From Punica granatum (Eukaryota; Streptophyta; Magnoliopsida; Myrtales; Lythraceae), in assembly GCF_007655135.1 (NCBI RefSeq), contig NC_045127.1, forward strand, positions 1,922,001 through 1,986,000: a DNA stretch of 64,000 nucleotides, read 5' to 3'. Each line of letters starts with the position of its first letter. Position 1 is the first letter of the stretch. The notes beneath the pieces are model-generated. The model was given only the letters and a program-made list of their open reading frames with translations, was not told the origin of the DNA and did not search any database. A program made the position numbers and the translations under genes. Shown here piece after piece: positions 1-13,546 of this stretch.

Positions 1-3000
1 AAATAAGATAGTAAAAACTCCAGCTAAAAGAGTTTGTTGTTGCAGTCGCTTAACTGAGATGTTCTAGTCATCACACAAAAATCTTAATCGAGTGCGGGAA
101 GGGCAAGTTGTCATGTAGGGAAAACCACCAAATTAATCGATATCGATGTCTCATTCATATCTTTGCCTTGAGCAAAAGAGGATCTCGCGGTGGGGTTGAT
201 CTGTTGTTATTTCGGCAAAGGACAGGTTTCTTTCGGCCCCTCTCTCTATATGTATCTATCTGATTAACACTCTGGTCCTATTCGAAAACCTCAAAAGCCC
301 TAAATAAGGATCACTACGATCTCATTAAAACACGTGAAGGCCGTGGTTGGTTTGGTGATATTTCCCTCTTACATATATATATATATATATATATATATCA
401 TTTCAATCACAAAGTAAGTGCACTTAATTATGGCTTCAATGGAAAGGACGGACTTCGTCAAGTTGATGCTCAGCACTCGGAAAGTCCCATCCCGAAAACG
501 ACCCTCCATCGATCGGTCCATCTTCCCTTTTTCTCATCTCATTCGCTCGGCAATCGTAATGACAAAAAAACTGAGCTTCTCGGCCCTTTCTTGTTACATT
601 TCCTTGGAATTGCCCGAAGGGGCCCGTTTGACCGTAGAAAGCCTTCTTCATAAACACAAGAAAATCAAAGAAAACGAGGTTTGAACTTCAATCCATAAGA
701 TATGGTTTTTCAATGGAAGTACTAATTATTCTTTTCCATCTTTTAAAGGAATCTCTATACTTACGCTAGCTCTAAAATGATTGGCTTACACAGGCATGGA
801 ACGAGGAGGGTGGCTGACGGAGACAATCTCCCCCTAAAATTTTGATATTATAAAGAAATTTATATATTATGATCCAATTTCTTTTATAAAAATCCTTATA
901 TTCTCCTCTTAAATGGGAAATATTATCATTCTATGTCCCCTCCAAGAATTCACCCCCCTCAATCGAAATCTTGAATCCATCCCTGAGGTTACTTTGAATA
1001 ACGGGACAATGGCACACCGATGTTGCAATGGCGATTGCATAATATGACGCTCGGCGGTAAATTACTGCATATTTCTAATGACACTTATGCTCGCGCGAAA
1101 GTTACATCTCTCTCATGCTGCATGCACGTTGTTAATGCCTCTGATGAGAAATTAGAACCACCCCAACACTTTCTAACACGTCTCTGTGGAAAAGGCTCGA
1201 AGGGAAGGAACAATAATTTTTTCGGGTTATTCGATTCTTTTCTTTTCTGTCATGATTCAGTGGAGGACAAATTGTTCTCCTCCCTTTTTTCCTCCCCTAT
1301 TAATCTCCTTCTCTTTTGGGATAGTATAGAGGAGAACAAATCACTAAGCCAAAGATGGCTTTAAAATTAATTGAGTAAGAAAAAGGATTATAGAAAAAGG
1401 ACAGGTCTGATCAAATATTCCTTACCATCATCGATCCCTCCCTGCTTTTCCGGTGATTAGACAAATTAATTAAATAAGTTATTCTAGTAAATAATAATAA
1501 TGATAAAAATTCAAAGCTTGGTCGTCGACTCGATTGGGGTCACTGATGATCGATCCACCTGAATAGTGCTCTGTTTGTCTGCTAATATAATATATAGATA
1601 ATAACGACTTTATAAAAGTACAGCGAATTGTAATTGGGACGACGACGCACTTAAGTTCTCGTACTACTGTACCTATTTAACATGTCACTTGAGCTGATCT
1701 GCAATCACCCTCAATAGTGAAAATTGAAGTTTCTTTTTAATAATTAATTAGTCTTTTGATGAATAATAATTAATTTGCTAATATATAATAAGTCAGCACT
1801 CTCTGCTAATATATATGACGCCTGCATGACCAAATAATTATGTAATAATAATAATAATTAATCTGCATGACCAAAAAAAAAGATGTAAATACTTGAATAA
1901 ATATTGTGGCAGAAATTAATATTTTTACGAAGAACGGAATTTTTAATTCGATAGGTTATTTAAGTTAATTAAGAAACTACTCGCAGTCATAAATGATCTC
2001 TATCATAATTTTACATTAAGGTTGGTTGAAAATGCCTAAAATATATATATATATATATATACATGTATATATAAATATGTATGAGTTCACACACATATAT
2101 ATAAAAGAAAATGAAGTCGAAAACTGAATTCTCATGCTGTCATATCATCAAAAATAAGAAAACGAGATAACACATCATCATTTATCATCATTCATATAGT
2201 AAAAAAAAAATTATATTCTTTTATAATATAAAAGTAGTTATATATTCATAATATATTATCAATTTAATTATGTAAATTTCAAATTTGCACATATCCACAT
2301 ACCTATATATAAGGTAATTCTAAAGAAAATTCGTAGATATAATTTCTTTCTTTCAATAAAAATGTCAATATTAAGTATAGTTGTTTGGGGAATAAATCAT
2401 GTGGTTACATTTATGCTTACTCATGATTCTCTTTCATTTTATGTTAATAGTAAATTTTCAATTATGATTTCATTGCTTACTATACATAAAAATATATTTA
2501 AATCGTCTTTTCTTATTGCAATAATCATATATAAGATCCTATAGATATTATAATGAAGAAGACTTCTCCTCACTTTTTTTGGATTTACTCTTTCTTCTTG
2601 ATCGATTGATATGGATTTTTCACAAAGAATTACATGTAAGAGTAAGTTTTTGCATTCTCTCCTCCATTTTTATTTTGTTGAACTTCATTTTTGTTGAATG
2701 ATTTCTTTTTTTTTTTGGTTATATTTGAAATTGAGCTTATAATATTATCTTTGATTTTTCATTGGGACCTTTAATCCAATTCCAAATTGGCTTCTCAATA
2801 GTAACATTCTTTTGGTTTATTTGCCCTTAATATTTTTTTTTCATTCCTTTTCCGTTGAAGATTTTCCCATAAACTTTGAATTGAGTAAGCTATACATTAG
2901 GATGATGATTCTTATTATTATTACATAAAGTAAGATTTTATGTATATGGGACTTTAGAAGGATGTTGATTTTTGGATGTAAGGATAACTAATTGGAATTT

Positions 3001-6000
3001 TTCCTTTTGTTTTTTTCATTTTATTCAGACTCCAATTCCAGAATGACTTCTTAATTGTAATACTTTTTTCCCTTAATATTTCTCTTAATTCTTTTACGTT
3101 GAAGATCTTTTCTCATAAACTTTGAGTTGAGCAGTTATACGTTAATATAAATTATATGATTTACCAAAAAAAATTAATATAGATTATATGTATATATTGA
3201 TTCCTTTTGCATATATAACAATATATCTCATTTTTATTTTATATATGCATATATATTGATTTCATTATTTGTGTGTTTGAATTTAGAAATTTTTTTTAAC
3301 TCAACTCAATTCAACTCAACTCAACTCCACTTATCTTCAATTCAACAACACAATTATTACTTCTTTCTTTTTTTTAACTATTCAATTCAATTTTTAATAC
3401 TAAATTCTCTTAACTATTCATTACTTTTTTCACAATTTAACAACACAATAATTACTTTATCTTAACTATTAATTACTTTTTCACACTTTTTCTCATAATT
3501 CAACAACAAATTATTACAAACCAATTAAAACTAAAACTCAACTCAAGTTAACTCTAAAATCAAAATATATCAATTCTTTTTCCATACATAACAAAATATA
3601 TTCTGTCTGTAGTATATATATAAGCACATCATCAGTTTAATTATGTAAATAATATATTTGGTAAAATATATCAAATTTCTTATTTGGGTTTAGTTATATG
3701 AAATTTTTATACTTGATCTTTTTAAATTATTTTAAATCGCATATAAATGGTAAAAGAATTACAATAAAAATATGTAATAGGGTATGTGTATATATATATA
3801 TATATTTCTATTCCAATTATGTATATATTATCATAGAATTTTAAATATTATATTTCCTTTAATTGAATTTAGATATCTCTTTAGTTAGCTATAAATATGT
3901 ATTTTATACTGTTCATATTCTTTAACAAAACAACAATCAATTTGTTGGGAAAAGTAGATGCCCAAAACGAGATACGAAAATAAGGTAATAAATCGAACAC
4001 CAAATATACATGGCATCATGATTCTCGAATTACGACATGTTCTTCTATTTCTTCACTATTTGTTCGGAACTCTCAAATCCTGCTCCAATTCAAATGGCGG
4101 AAGTTCCGATCGACTTCATTAAATGAGATAACTTTTTATACAAGAGATGATTCAATTTTTTTTATATATATATATATATTTCGTTAGAAATTTTGAGACA
4201 CTTTAAAATTTTGTTAGGGATTTAATTAGGATACCAATAAACATATTTTGCACAAAATAATTACTTTTTTGTATAATTATTACATTATTATTTATAAAAA
4301 AAATTTCATGCGGAACGTGCTAGTTTTCATCTAATTAGTTTAATTTTTTAATAGGAGCACAGTAGATCGGTCATTCAGGAGACAGAAAATGACACTTTGG
4401 CCGGCTAATTGAGGCATCTTATGGGATTATTTTGGATGCAAATGGTGATCCGACTAATTTTGACTTATCCTAACCAGGCCATGAGAGACAAAATTATATA
4501 CAGACCACCACCACCCCGATATTCAGGCTGGAAAGAAAAAAAAAAAGAGTTGCACGATCGATTGCCCATAACCAAATGTTGGAACTTCCACTTGGGAAGC
4601 TACACACACACATATATATAATTAATCTAAAGTTATTGAGTAAATTAGTTACTCTATTATAAGGTACAGTATCTAATTAATTAGTAATATACCATCCAGC
4701 AAAATAAATAATCATCAGAAGTTAGATACATCACAATAACATGCTGTAATTAAAGGTCTGCGCACGATAGATACTCATACTCTAAAAAATCAATCTGAAT
4801 TATATTATAGATTGCCCCATCAAAATCTTTCCCTAATAATATTTATATATCTAAACCATGCTTAGTTCATCTTCTATGTCAGGCGTGCTTCAATGGCTGC
4901 TCTTGTTTTACCTACTTTTCTCCATTTGCTGACTAATCCCAATTAACTATAAATTACAGAAATTATCACTTCACTGAAAAATAAAATCCATTAATAAAAA
5001 AGCCCCATTTCTTAAATTTCTAGATTAAAGTTTTTGTTTCTTTCGTTGATTTTGATTAGGTGATGTCAAGTGTAGACCTTGTAATCTTGACACGTCTTAA
5101 GATTAAAACAGTCCTGCAGCGTCAGACAAGACATCCGGAAAAAATGCTTATCACTACTACTTTTCATGGCTTTGATTTAATTAAGATGTAATGTATCCTT
5201 AATCAAATATTAGTTATTTTAATTTTTTGTTTTTATTTGCACTGCTGTCTCCTATTCGTGTCGTTGCCCCTTGTCAATCGGGGGGATGCGGTCAATGGGC
5301 GAATATATGTCCGCTAATGAAAGGTCGAAACAAATATATGGTTAATTTAATTAGTCTAATCCTGCGTCTAGTCTCTTAACAGAAGCATCCTCATAATTAC
5401 TTGGTACGCAAACCACACTTCTTATACTTTCCACTTGTCGCATTTTATTTCGTTCGACAACACGAAAAGACCCTCGATCTTCAACGCGCAACAGTATCAT
5501 ATGAATTTTCATCATAAATAGTGAGCAGTATATAATTCTGAACGATAATTCACTGACGTGACAACATATAACAAATAATTGTGCAGAACTATTGTTAAAG
5601 GCATCTATATTATGTCGGCGATCAACATGGTGCGATTGCACAATTACATTCTTTCCCCATATATTGTAGACGATGAAACCTACAATTATATGCGTCGTCG
5701 TGGAATGGTAGCACGTACGGGCATGTCTAGAAATGATCCGATGAAAAGGTAAGGCCATATATAAGGGCATAAAAATTAATTATTGAGGGGGCCCGGAATC
5801 AAAAAGAGAATTGCATGAATAGGGGTGTTTTCATATCGTTGTATTGTTATTGTTATATGTATGAATATATAATCAAGGTAAGGTAAGGCAATGGCCCCCC
5901 ATTGCATTGTCTGTGCTCTTTCTGTCTGGACCATATAGCTGCTGCAGCTTAGATATTTGTTTCTGTTCTTCTATTATAGGCCGCTGAAGATTTCCACAAT

Positions 6001-6240
6001 CCTTTGGAAGGAATATGGAAGATTTATTCACTTGTTAATGGATTTCCTCGCCCATGCGCGCCCACAAATATAACCGATGAAATGCCCTCCATCCATCACT
6101 TTATATGTGCTACTTCCTCAAGCGGCTTGATTCTACTGATTACTCGAGTTATAAGTTCAAACTCCTTCTGTATTGGCGAATAGACATATACGTTGAATGA
6201 ATATTACATGTGAAGGAATGAGTTGAGTTACATTTTATGA
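1..6240. other. AT-rich intergenic DNA with small unassigned ORFs
   Basis: No gene is recognised here. The stretch is AT-rich, with (AT)n runs near 370-398, 2040-2060 and 3788-3805 and a block rich in CAACT/CAATT motifs near 3297-3560 that resembles the MITE family seen later. Short ORFs at 430-684 (+, 84 codons, somewhat higher GC than its surroundings), 1020-1364 (+) and 5351-5770 (-) match no family I know and have no supporting exon structure. Around 1262-1345 a short inverted repeat (attgttctcctc / gaggagaacaat) suggests a small foldback element. Confidence 0.5.
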
Positions 6241-6241
6241 C

Positions 6242-6312
6242 TTGTTTGGATCGCGGGTTATGAAGAGTTATGAATTTGCACAATAACCCTTCATAATCCG
6301 TGATCCAAACAA
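6242..6312. repeat. Short foldback element (about 71 bp)
   Basis: Two 30-bp arms, 6242-6271 and 6283-6312, are inverted copies differing at about 3 positions, with an 11-base loop. The arm starts TTGTTTGGATC, like the ends of many plant MITEs. It may be a very small MITE or a hairpin-forming remnant. Confidence 0.7.
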
Positions 6313-6949
6313 AGTATTAGGGAAGACAACTTGATGTGCTGTCCCCCACAAGTAATTTTCGGTACAGAGATGTATGCTAAATGATGTTGTAGCCCATAAT
6401 TATGTATGATGATTTCAGAAGAGATTTTTTCATTGAAAAATAATAAAATATGAGATTTTAGTGAAGATGATGCATGTTAGAGGAAGGATTCTCAGTTTCT
6501 CACTATTCGAGCCCTGTTTTAGGACAAGAGAAGCATCTCTGACCTTCACAATGTGGGAAGTGGGCGTGGATTAAGCACTCGGATTCCATTAAATTATATA
6601 GAAGTGGGTCTCGCGGAAAAAAAACCACAATCTGTATAATTATTATTCCTTTTCTTTTTCATGCACGATTTTATTTATTTTAGAATGTCGAATACGAAAA
6701 GGGTAAATGGAACAAAACAGACTTAAGTTTACAAACGTTTAGTGAAGAGACCAATATATGCATTCTGATTAAGGCCACTTTGTACGTGTAACCCCCACAA
6801 GTAACGCGCGTATAGACAATATATGTAATGGCCATTATGACACGTGCTACCGATATTTTTGCCGCTTTGGTCCACTACGATTGACCTTACAGATATTATA
6901 TATAGATAGCTGGATCAAAGCCTTACATATCAAACGACACACAACACAC

Positions 6950-7112
6950 CAACGAGGGGTTGGATCCGCTGGTAAGCTGACAACAAGCAGTAGGTGAGGT
7001 TCATAGTTCGATTCTCATATGGGATTTAATGGCGGGCCTCAGACCATATAATACACCGTCTGGTGAATTAGTCGGTTGCTACGGCACTGGAAACCATCGA
7101 CATAAAAAAAAC
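6950..7112 (+). mobile_element. tRNA-derived SINE-like repeat
   Basis: A pol III box A-like stretch (ggatccgctggtaagctg) is followed by a box B-like stretch (gttcatagttcgattctc), then a unique body and a short A-rich end near 7105-7112. This is the usual plan of a plant SINE. It differs from the more common SINE family in this window. Confidence 0.55.
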
Positions 7113-7914
7113 GAGATATAACATAATTCACTTCTGAATGAATTATATTGTCCTCTAGTCATGGGTGTTTGTTGCACAGATGCTGCCACTCGACCTAGCG
7201 GAGGAAAGAAAAGAAAGTGAAGATGATGAAATAAAAGCATCTGCTAACGAGCGATGGAATTCTATAAGGATCGCGAGGGAGCAAGCTATATTAACTTCGG
7301 AAATCTACCGAGTTTCTTTCGGTGTATGGGTAGGTGCAGAAACACACGAGGGTAGAACTGACTATAGTAGTACGTCGTATGAACTGAACAGAAAAATTAA
7401 AATCAACAGGAGGGCCATTGGCATGGTAATGCTTACAGGTTTTGTTGATTCATAATTAATCCTCAGATAGCAACATTACCTGAAGATGACACCTAAGTCT
7501 GTGTATGCGTTGCCATGTTCTGTGGCGAGCAGAGGGTTCGCCTGGAATTAACTGAAGAAAAATGGACGTTTTATACTTGAGAGGCTTCAATTGATTTGTG
7601 TCAACTTCTCATTGGCTGCATTGTGCAATTTGATGTTTTCTATTCTACGCTTTCTTTGATAATTATCCGGAAATAATTATTTACTTCTCAATTCCACCAT
7701 TTCAAAGGTGGCAAAAAACTTTGGTGCTGCTGATCGTGCAAGACTGATAGTACACATAGACATTTTCCTAGAATATTTTCTTGTTTTGATTATTCGGAAG
7801 ACCCATTAGCCAAGAATAAGAAAATACTCGGACCATGATCATAAATGTTCCGGAACTAACCAATCTAAGAAGTCATTGATTTCAGGTTGAGGTCGAAGTA
7901 TATGAACCAAATCG
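7113..7914. other. Unassigned stretch with one ORF
   Basis: An ORF at 7165-7455 (+, GTG start, 96 codons) is charged in its first half but matches no family I recognise. No splice-supported gene model could be built. Nothing else stands out. Confidence 0.3.
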
Positions 7915-8085
7915 TATTCGTTTTTTCGGTTATAAAGGGGGCACAAGACCTAGTACAATAAAAGAAAAATTCTAAATAATTAATAAAGGAGCACATGTAG
8001 TCTTACTAGATATCAAAGCTGTAACTTATAGATCAACATGCGAGAGTGTGCGTCACTGCGTTATATCCTTTTGATTGAAACCTAC
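7915..8085 (-). mobile_element. SINE-like repeat, family C
   Basis: Read on the minus strand, a tRNA-like head near 8085 runs to a tail ending in the ttttttcggttataa block near 7922. The same arrangement recurs at 57328-57478 (-) and, in opposite orientation, 61560-61705 (+) and about 63360-63480 (+). Confidence 0.45.
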
Positions 8086-9738
8086 TTTTATTGCTAAAAT
8101 ATATTAGAGGACTAGGAAAGATAGCCCAACTTTTAATTACTTGTCTGAGTATTATTCGCTGTGAGTAATATGGCTTCTAGAATGAGAAGAAATCTGACAA
8201 AACATAGCTGGCCAACCAGCCAACCCTATGGCAGTCTGGTCATCCATCGATGCCAAGTGATTAACAAGGTAATATATTAGGCGGCCTTAATTCGATTTCA
8301 CACCTTAACATGCGCAATGTAATTTTATTACATTTACATGGTCCCCAGTATTAAAGCTTTGCCAGAGATGATCCAAAAGATGGAAGAAAAAGAAAACAAT
8401 CAGTGAAGGTGTGTGGTCAAATGGGCTGACTGCTTTGACCTCCCCGAGACAAAAATTTGTCCGTGATTTTCTCTACAAAGCTCCAAATCTTCAACTATTC
8501 GTCATAGCATTGATTGAAATTGTAACAAAAAAGAAAAAAAAAAGTGATTTGAATTATATACCGATATATATTGCCCAAGAAAAGATTTTCCTCTAAGTGA
8601 AAATTTAAACAGGAGTTGTAGTCGGTACGACTAAAAATTAAAAAAGAAAATGGGGCTGCGAGAGAGATTTTCCGGTCGAAAAAAATGCCAGCAGAATGGG
8701 ACGGCCTTAAATTTGACAGTGATGGTATTAATTGGGGATCATATGTAAAATGCATCATCAATCAACAATAGTGAAAATGACAACCTGCCCCCGAAATAAT
8801 TATTAAACAACTACCAGCCAGCCCTTATGGAAAAGAGCATGCTTTTCATTTCTATCCACGAACTTTTATATGGCTGCAAGTTGATAAAGATCCGAACTAG
8901 GGTTCAAGATTGATGCATGGAGGATTTTTAATTAGATCAATTAAGGTAATTAGCAGAAGAAAGATAATTAAAATCTTAATGTTCGGGATTTGGATCGCAC
9001 TCCTACGCTGTGTGGAGGAAGAGGAAGCAGCAAATCAAGACTTACCATATGACTTTGACAATTCGTTTTCGGATGTTTGTGCTTTTTATGGGAAATTCGT
9101 CTTTGGATGTTTGCTATTTGTGATGGAATATATAAAATATGTAAGACTTTTACCGTAATACTAAATACTTGTACTAATGACGATTATTAAAAGTGCTAAA
9201 TATTTGAACTAAAATATCAAATGCTTGAACTAAAAGTACTATATGTATTACGGTAACTCGATATCACATTTAAAGAACCACTTTTTATTTATCAGTACAT
9301 CAAAAACACCAGTGTTCCCCCGGTTGCACCTTGCACCTGGTATACACACACACACAGATATATATACATATATATATATATATGGCTAGACGAACATGAA
9401 GTCTCACGAGCAGAAGTTTCCCCAATTTCTCTTCATTTTTCTGTTTTTCCTGTTTTACCTGAGACCAAAATCAAAGCCTCATTTCCATTACGAACAAAGT
9501 TTTTGGTTTGCTCCGACCAAAATGGAACATTTCACTTGTAAGGCTTAGGAGGGTTTTATGGTTTCTTATCAATTTAATGGCAGTATCTGCTTGTTTGGAC
9601 CCACAACCCAACAAACTTTATTGCTTGTTTCTTGCTGAACCCCTCTTCCTCTTTTGTTATAAACGAGGGGGCAAAGAGTACAAAACCCCCCTCCAACATC
9701 ACCATTTTTGACCTCTCTCTCTCTCTCTCTCTCTCTCC

Positions 9739-9780
<42 letters not shown>

Positions 9781-12141
9781 TGTCTGTGTGAAGATCGATC
9801 GGTGGGAAAGGAGACGAGGCGTGTGACGGGCATGATGGAGAAGCAGGGCACGTGCATGACCGACTCATTGCGATTACAAAGAACTAAAGAGACTGTGGTT
9901 GGAAACCCAGAAGTTACCAATGTGCATGGTTAGGGTTCTTAATTTTCTAGGAGTTTTGCATATGAGTAAGTTCTTCATGTGCCCTCCTTCCCCATCTTGA
10001 CCCCCACGCCTTAACGGCATAACCGCTGCAGCAGATATTAACCGACCTCAACTCTATATGTATGCTGCCCATAGTGTTATGTTATGGCAGATCTTCCCAA
10101 AGGTTCAGGTAATGAGTATACGTTATTCCCTGTTTCAGCATGTCCTGTTTTCTTTATTAAATCTTGTATGTGTAATTGTGTATGCGCAATACATCTATAT
10201 ATATAATGATGCAACTTATGCCATCGATCAGAAAGTAGAGGAAGTCCAAGAAATTAAGAGCTTCATGCATTTGATACCTTATGAAATCAACGCCAGTGTC
10301 AGTGAGATGTACCAAAGCTTCTATATAAAATATATATATATGTGATAAATTGATAATAAAACAACGTTCTATTCACAAATTAGATGCATTGGGACATAAA
10401 TCATTTGCATACGATATGAAACTTGAAAAAAATAGTATTGTGGTGATATTTGTGGGTTACAAGAGAAAAATGGTTCTCTTGGTGATTGAAAGAGGACTAA
10501 ATATTCTATGAGTATTACTCATTCACTTTGGATGAATGAGATCATACATACGGCATATATGGGATAGAATGGGATCATATACTAATTATTAATTTCATCT
10601 TGTTTTACTCCTTTCATATCAAACAGTCCATGCAATTTGCTCAATGAACTAATGCTATATAAATTAATCATATTTTTCAAAGAAATGTGGTTAAATTATT
10701 ATAAATTAATTATTTGCATAATTTATTTAAGTGATTTATATATAGATTATATGTAATTTTCTTTTAGAGAAGTCTTTATTTGAAAGTATGGCAGTTTAAA
10801 GCCATTGGTTTTTCATCATACTAAATAACAAGAAAGAATAGAAGATATTGGTTTATCGAAATAAGGGATCATTCAAGTTCTGATTTCTTTTTCTTTTGTC
10901 TTTCTCTTCTTTTGGATAATTAAGTCATTCTGAATTTTAATATTGCCTGTTCATTAACAGCTTTAAAATTAGCTTACTAGTATGATGACATTGATGGCTT
11001 AGTGGCAAAGAATGTTCTTCATCATCATTTCATGTCGCCATCATATTCGACGATTAATATGCTAATATTTTTTGAAAGAGTGAAGTGATGTTTACTCCAA
11101 TATTTGTCGGCTATGAGGTTTGGATGTATGTCATTCAGCAAATTTATAACTTACATACTGACCTCACAGTAGACAATCGACGCGATGACGGAAGATGCAA
11201 TATTTCTTGGACGATAATTAAGATGTATTAACTACAAACGTTATCTTATAAATGTGTATCTCATTTTGTGATATGACAATTAATCATTCCTTGCAAGCAT
11301 GAAAATAATCACATCTTTGTTCTATTCCAGTTGGAGCATCATATATATTCCATTATATATTGTCAAGTATATATGTACGATAGACTTTCACACCGTTAGA
11401 ATTTTCTTTTACATACATACAATACTGAAAAAGATTCCACTTTGGATGGTGAAAGGGCAGTTCAGGCCGTGCATGCATTGAAAGCTCAATGCTGGCGAGG
11501 AAAAATGAACAATTCTGGAGGGCATTAACATCGTTTTGGCTTTATATATGTTGTTTGATCAATATAGAGAAATATGTCTTTTTTTTAGCTATCGATGATC
11601 CGTCACCGAAAGGACCATTCTTTTGGTTGTTTACATGCTAAAGAGAAGATGCCATAGTATGTACATGTTACAATTCAATTCAAGTGCAAAGATCCATGCT
11701 AGGGTGGGTCGGGTTGGGCATCGCTTACCACACAAGTCCTTTTCTCAACAACTAATATATAGTTACTTTAAGAAAGTAAAATTGGGGATGCCACCCACAA
11801 TCTTCTTCGGATGCCTCAATGATTTTTTTGAATTTAAAAGCAAAATATTAAAATTAAAGATAAAAGGTAGATTATTTTAGAGTAGTTCCCTCACTAAAAA
11901 TTGAAAAGGTAAAATGGGTCATATCTCCCCCACTCCACCTTTAATGTGACTCCAATAGTTTATTTTGACTGCATTGGTTATATAATCTTCACTAGTGACT
12001 CTTTCCATTTTCCCCTCGAGTATGCTTGAGATCCTATTGAATGGGCTTGGCATAATTTTGCCTTGATCAAGAAAACTTAGAGTATTTTAGTTTTGACAAC
12101 GTGTAGGTAGAAATAAACCACACATTGCACGTGAGGGCGGG
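8086..12141. other. Intergenic DNA with microsatellites
   Basis: No gene is recognised. Small ORFs at 8910-9158 (+), 10058-10345 (+) and 11623-11880 (+) have no known family and sit in AT-rich DNA. Contents of note are an AC/AT microsatellite at about 9340-9382 and the CT/poly-C tract at 9713-9779, listed separately. Confidence 0.4.
9713..9779. repeat. (CT)n followed by an uninterrupted 40-base poly-C run
   Basis: A CT dinucleotide repeat (about 9713-9739) runs into 40 consecutive C at 9740-9779. On the minus strand this is a G tract followed by GA repeats. Long pure C/G runs are rare and unstable, and sequencing often misjudges their length. Confidence 0.95.
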
Positions 12142-12290
12142 TGTTGAGGAGTAAAATGGGATAAATCCCACATCGGAAAAGAAAAGGAAAATCCATGGGT
12201 TAATATATGGCTTGGGTACCACCACTTATCAGCTTGAGCTTTTAAGTGGATATGGGCCCGAGCCCGTATAAGCCTAATGGAAATTTAATA
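12142..12290 (+). mobile_element. TRIM-type LTR remnant
   Basis: A purine-rich tract (gtgagggcggg) is followed by TGTTGAGG and a stretch with ATCCCACATCGG, then a body ending near 12290. It matches the layout of the TRIM LTRs at 19884-20534 (shared pieces: agcttgagctttt-like block, a ggcccgag/ggcccaata-like block, a final aagt/aaattt block). Only the polypurine tract and one LTR are apparent. Confidence 0.5.
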
Positions 12291-12418
12291 AGTTTGCTTT
12301 GTCATTGGATAGGCTTAGGACTGTCGGTGCAGCCTAATTTTCGTATTGTTCACTTGATTTTTTATATAATATCTGCAAACAGGTTCATTTACTATAAGCT
12401 TGTCCAAATAAACAGGTT

Positions 12419-13146
12419 TCAGAACTCCCCATACGTATAACTTTTATCCACAGCCTCCTCTAATAGATCGACAAAACCTTGAACAAGAGTCAGATACATC
12501 CTCAAGCTCAGCCTGAGACCCTTATTTTGTATCTCCTTTCTGAGCTGGCTTGCCCGTCCCAACTCTCCTCCCATGCACAATGCCCCGAATATGATCTCGT
12601 AGGTAGTCTCATTTGGTCTGCAACCCAACTCATCCATAAACCCACAATACATATGGAATCTTCAATGCGATTCTGCTTACAGTGGCCACCAATATATAAA
12701 TGGAAAGTACCAATATCCGGAACCAAACCCAACACAAGCAATTCGTCGAATACCTTCTCAGCTCTCTCATAGTCCTCTTACTTGATAACCCCTCCTAAAA
12801 TCGAGGTGTAACAGGCAATGTCGGGCTTAATCTCATCGAGCTTCATCTGATTCAGAGCAACTAAAGCATCCTTTCCTCTACCAATCTTCACCAGATAATT
12901 TTATCACATTAGTGTAATCCATTAACCCAGGAAAAAATGCCAACTTTCTCATTTCTTCCAAGAACCCGAAAGCGTCGATTCTACTCTGCTCCTCCTTGCA
13001 GAGGAAAGACAATATCAGCGAACACAATCTCACATCAGTGGTGAGTTCGTTGGCAATCAAACGTTGCAATAGATTTGCAGCATTGTCTGCTCTGCCTAAT
13101 TTACATAGGGCATTAATCGAGATTCTCAAGCGGGAATCTTCAAACC
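12419..13146 (-). pseudogene. PPR protein pseudogene, 3' part (downstream of the copia insertion)
   Basis: This is the C-terminal half of a pentatricopeptide-repeat gene, normally an organelle RNA-binding protein. The minus strand shows typical PPR units: an INALCKLGRADNAANLL-type unit, then EEMRKLAFFPGLMDYTNVIK, LGLVPDIGTFHLYIGGHCKQ and GCRPNETTYEIIFGALC. By memory the order and sequence resemble Arabidopsis At2g38420 (mitochondrial PPR). The frame continues from the N-terminal half (17489-17932) if the copia element and one AAACC target copy are removed. Other lesions exist: a frameshift near 12895, an in-frame TAA at 12778-12780 and a further frameshift near 12650. The gene was therefore dead, or died, independently of the insertion. 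The last residues near 12419 are poorly defined. Confidence 0.88.
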
Positions 13147-13426
13147 TGTTGGAGAAAGGTTGTCTCAGAGCAGCTGCAACTTGTTTGATATGGTTTCTTG
13201 TCGTCTAAGTTTTTTTTGTTATAATTTGTCTTTTATTTAGCAGTTATTGGAGCAAATGTAGTGGCAGTTACTTGCTGCAGTTTGTGTATGGCAGTTTCTT
13301 TTCTACCTTCGTTTTACGTTTCCAGTATTGTATGACAGTTTATGCAATGAGGAATAAAAGTTTTCATTCCCTACGCTGTCCTTTGTCTTTCTTCCTCTGA
13401 ATACTATGTGTGTTGTTGATCCAACA
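13147..13426 (+). repeat. 5' LTR of the copia element
   Basis: This 280-bp repeat begins TGTTGG and ends CCAACA, and is repeated at 17203-17488 with roughly 90% identity by eye. The 5-bp AAACC (13142-13146) lies just outside it and recurs at 17489-17493, marking the target-site duplication. Confidence 0.95.
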
Positions 13427-13427
13427 G

Positions 13428-13440
13428 TGGTATCAGAGCC
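13428..13440 (+). promoter_or_regulatory. Primer-binding site (initiator tRNA-Met type)
   Basis: TGGTATCAGAGCC starts one base after the 5' LTR and is the classic complement to the 3' end of plant initiator tRNA-Met used by copia elements. Confidence 0.93.
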
Positions 13441-13546
13441 CTAAGTGATCTTAAGGGGCCTGAGTGACTTGTGAGATTGATCGATTGTTGCTTCATTAGT
13501 TAAAGTTCGCAGTAAGATAGAGGTAGGTTCGAGTGGCTTCTCTACC

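Noticed and set aside
9569..9920. Gly- or Pro-rich ORFs over the poly-C tract
   Set aside because: They arise only from the C/G run and CT repeat; frames on both strands are equally open.
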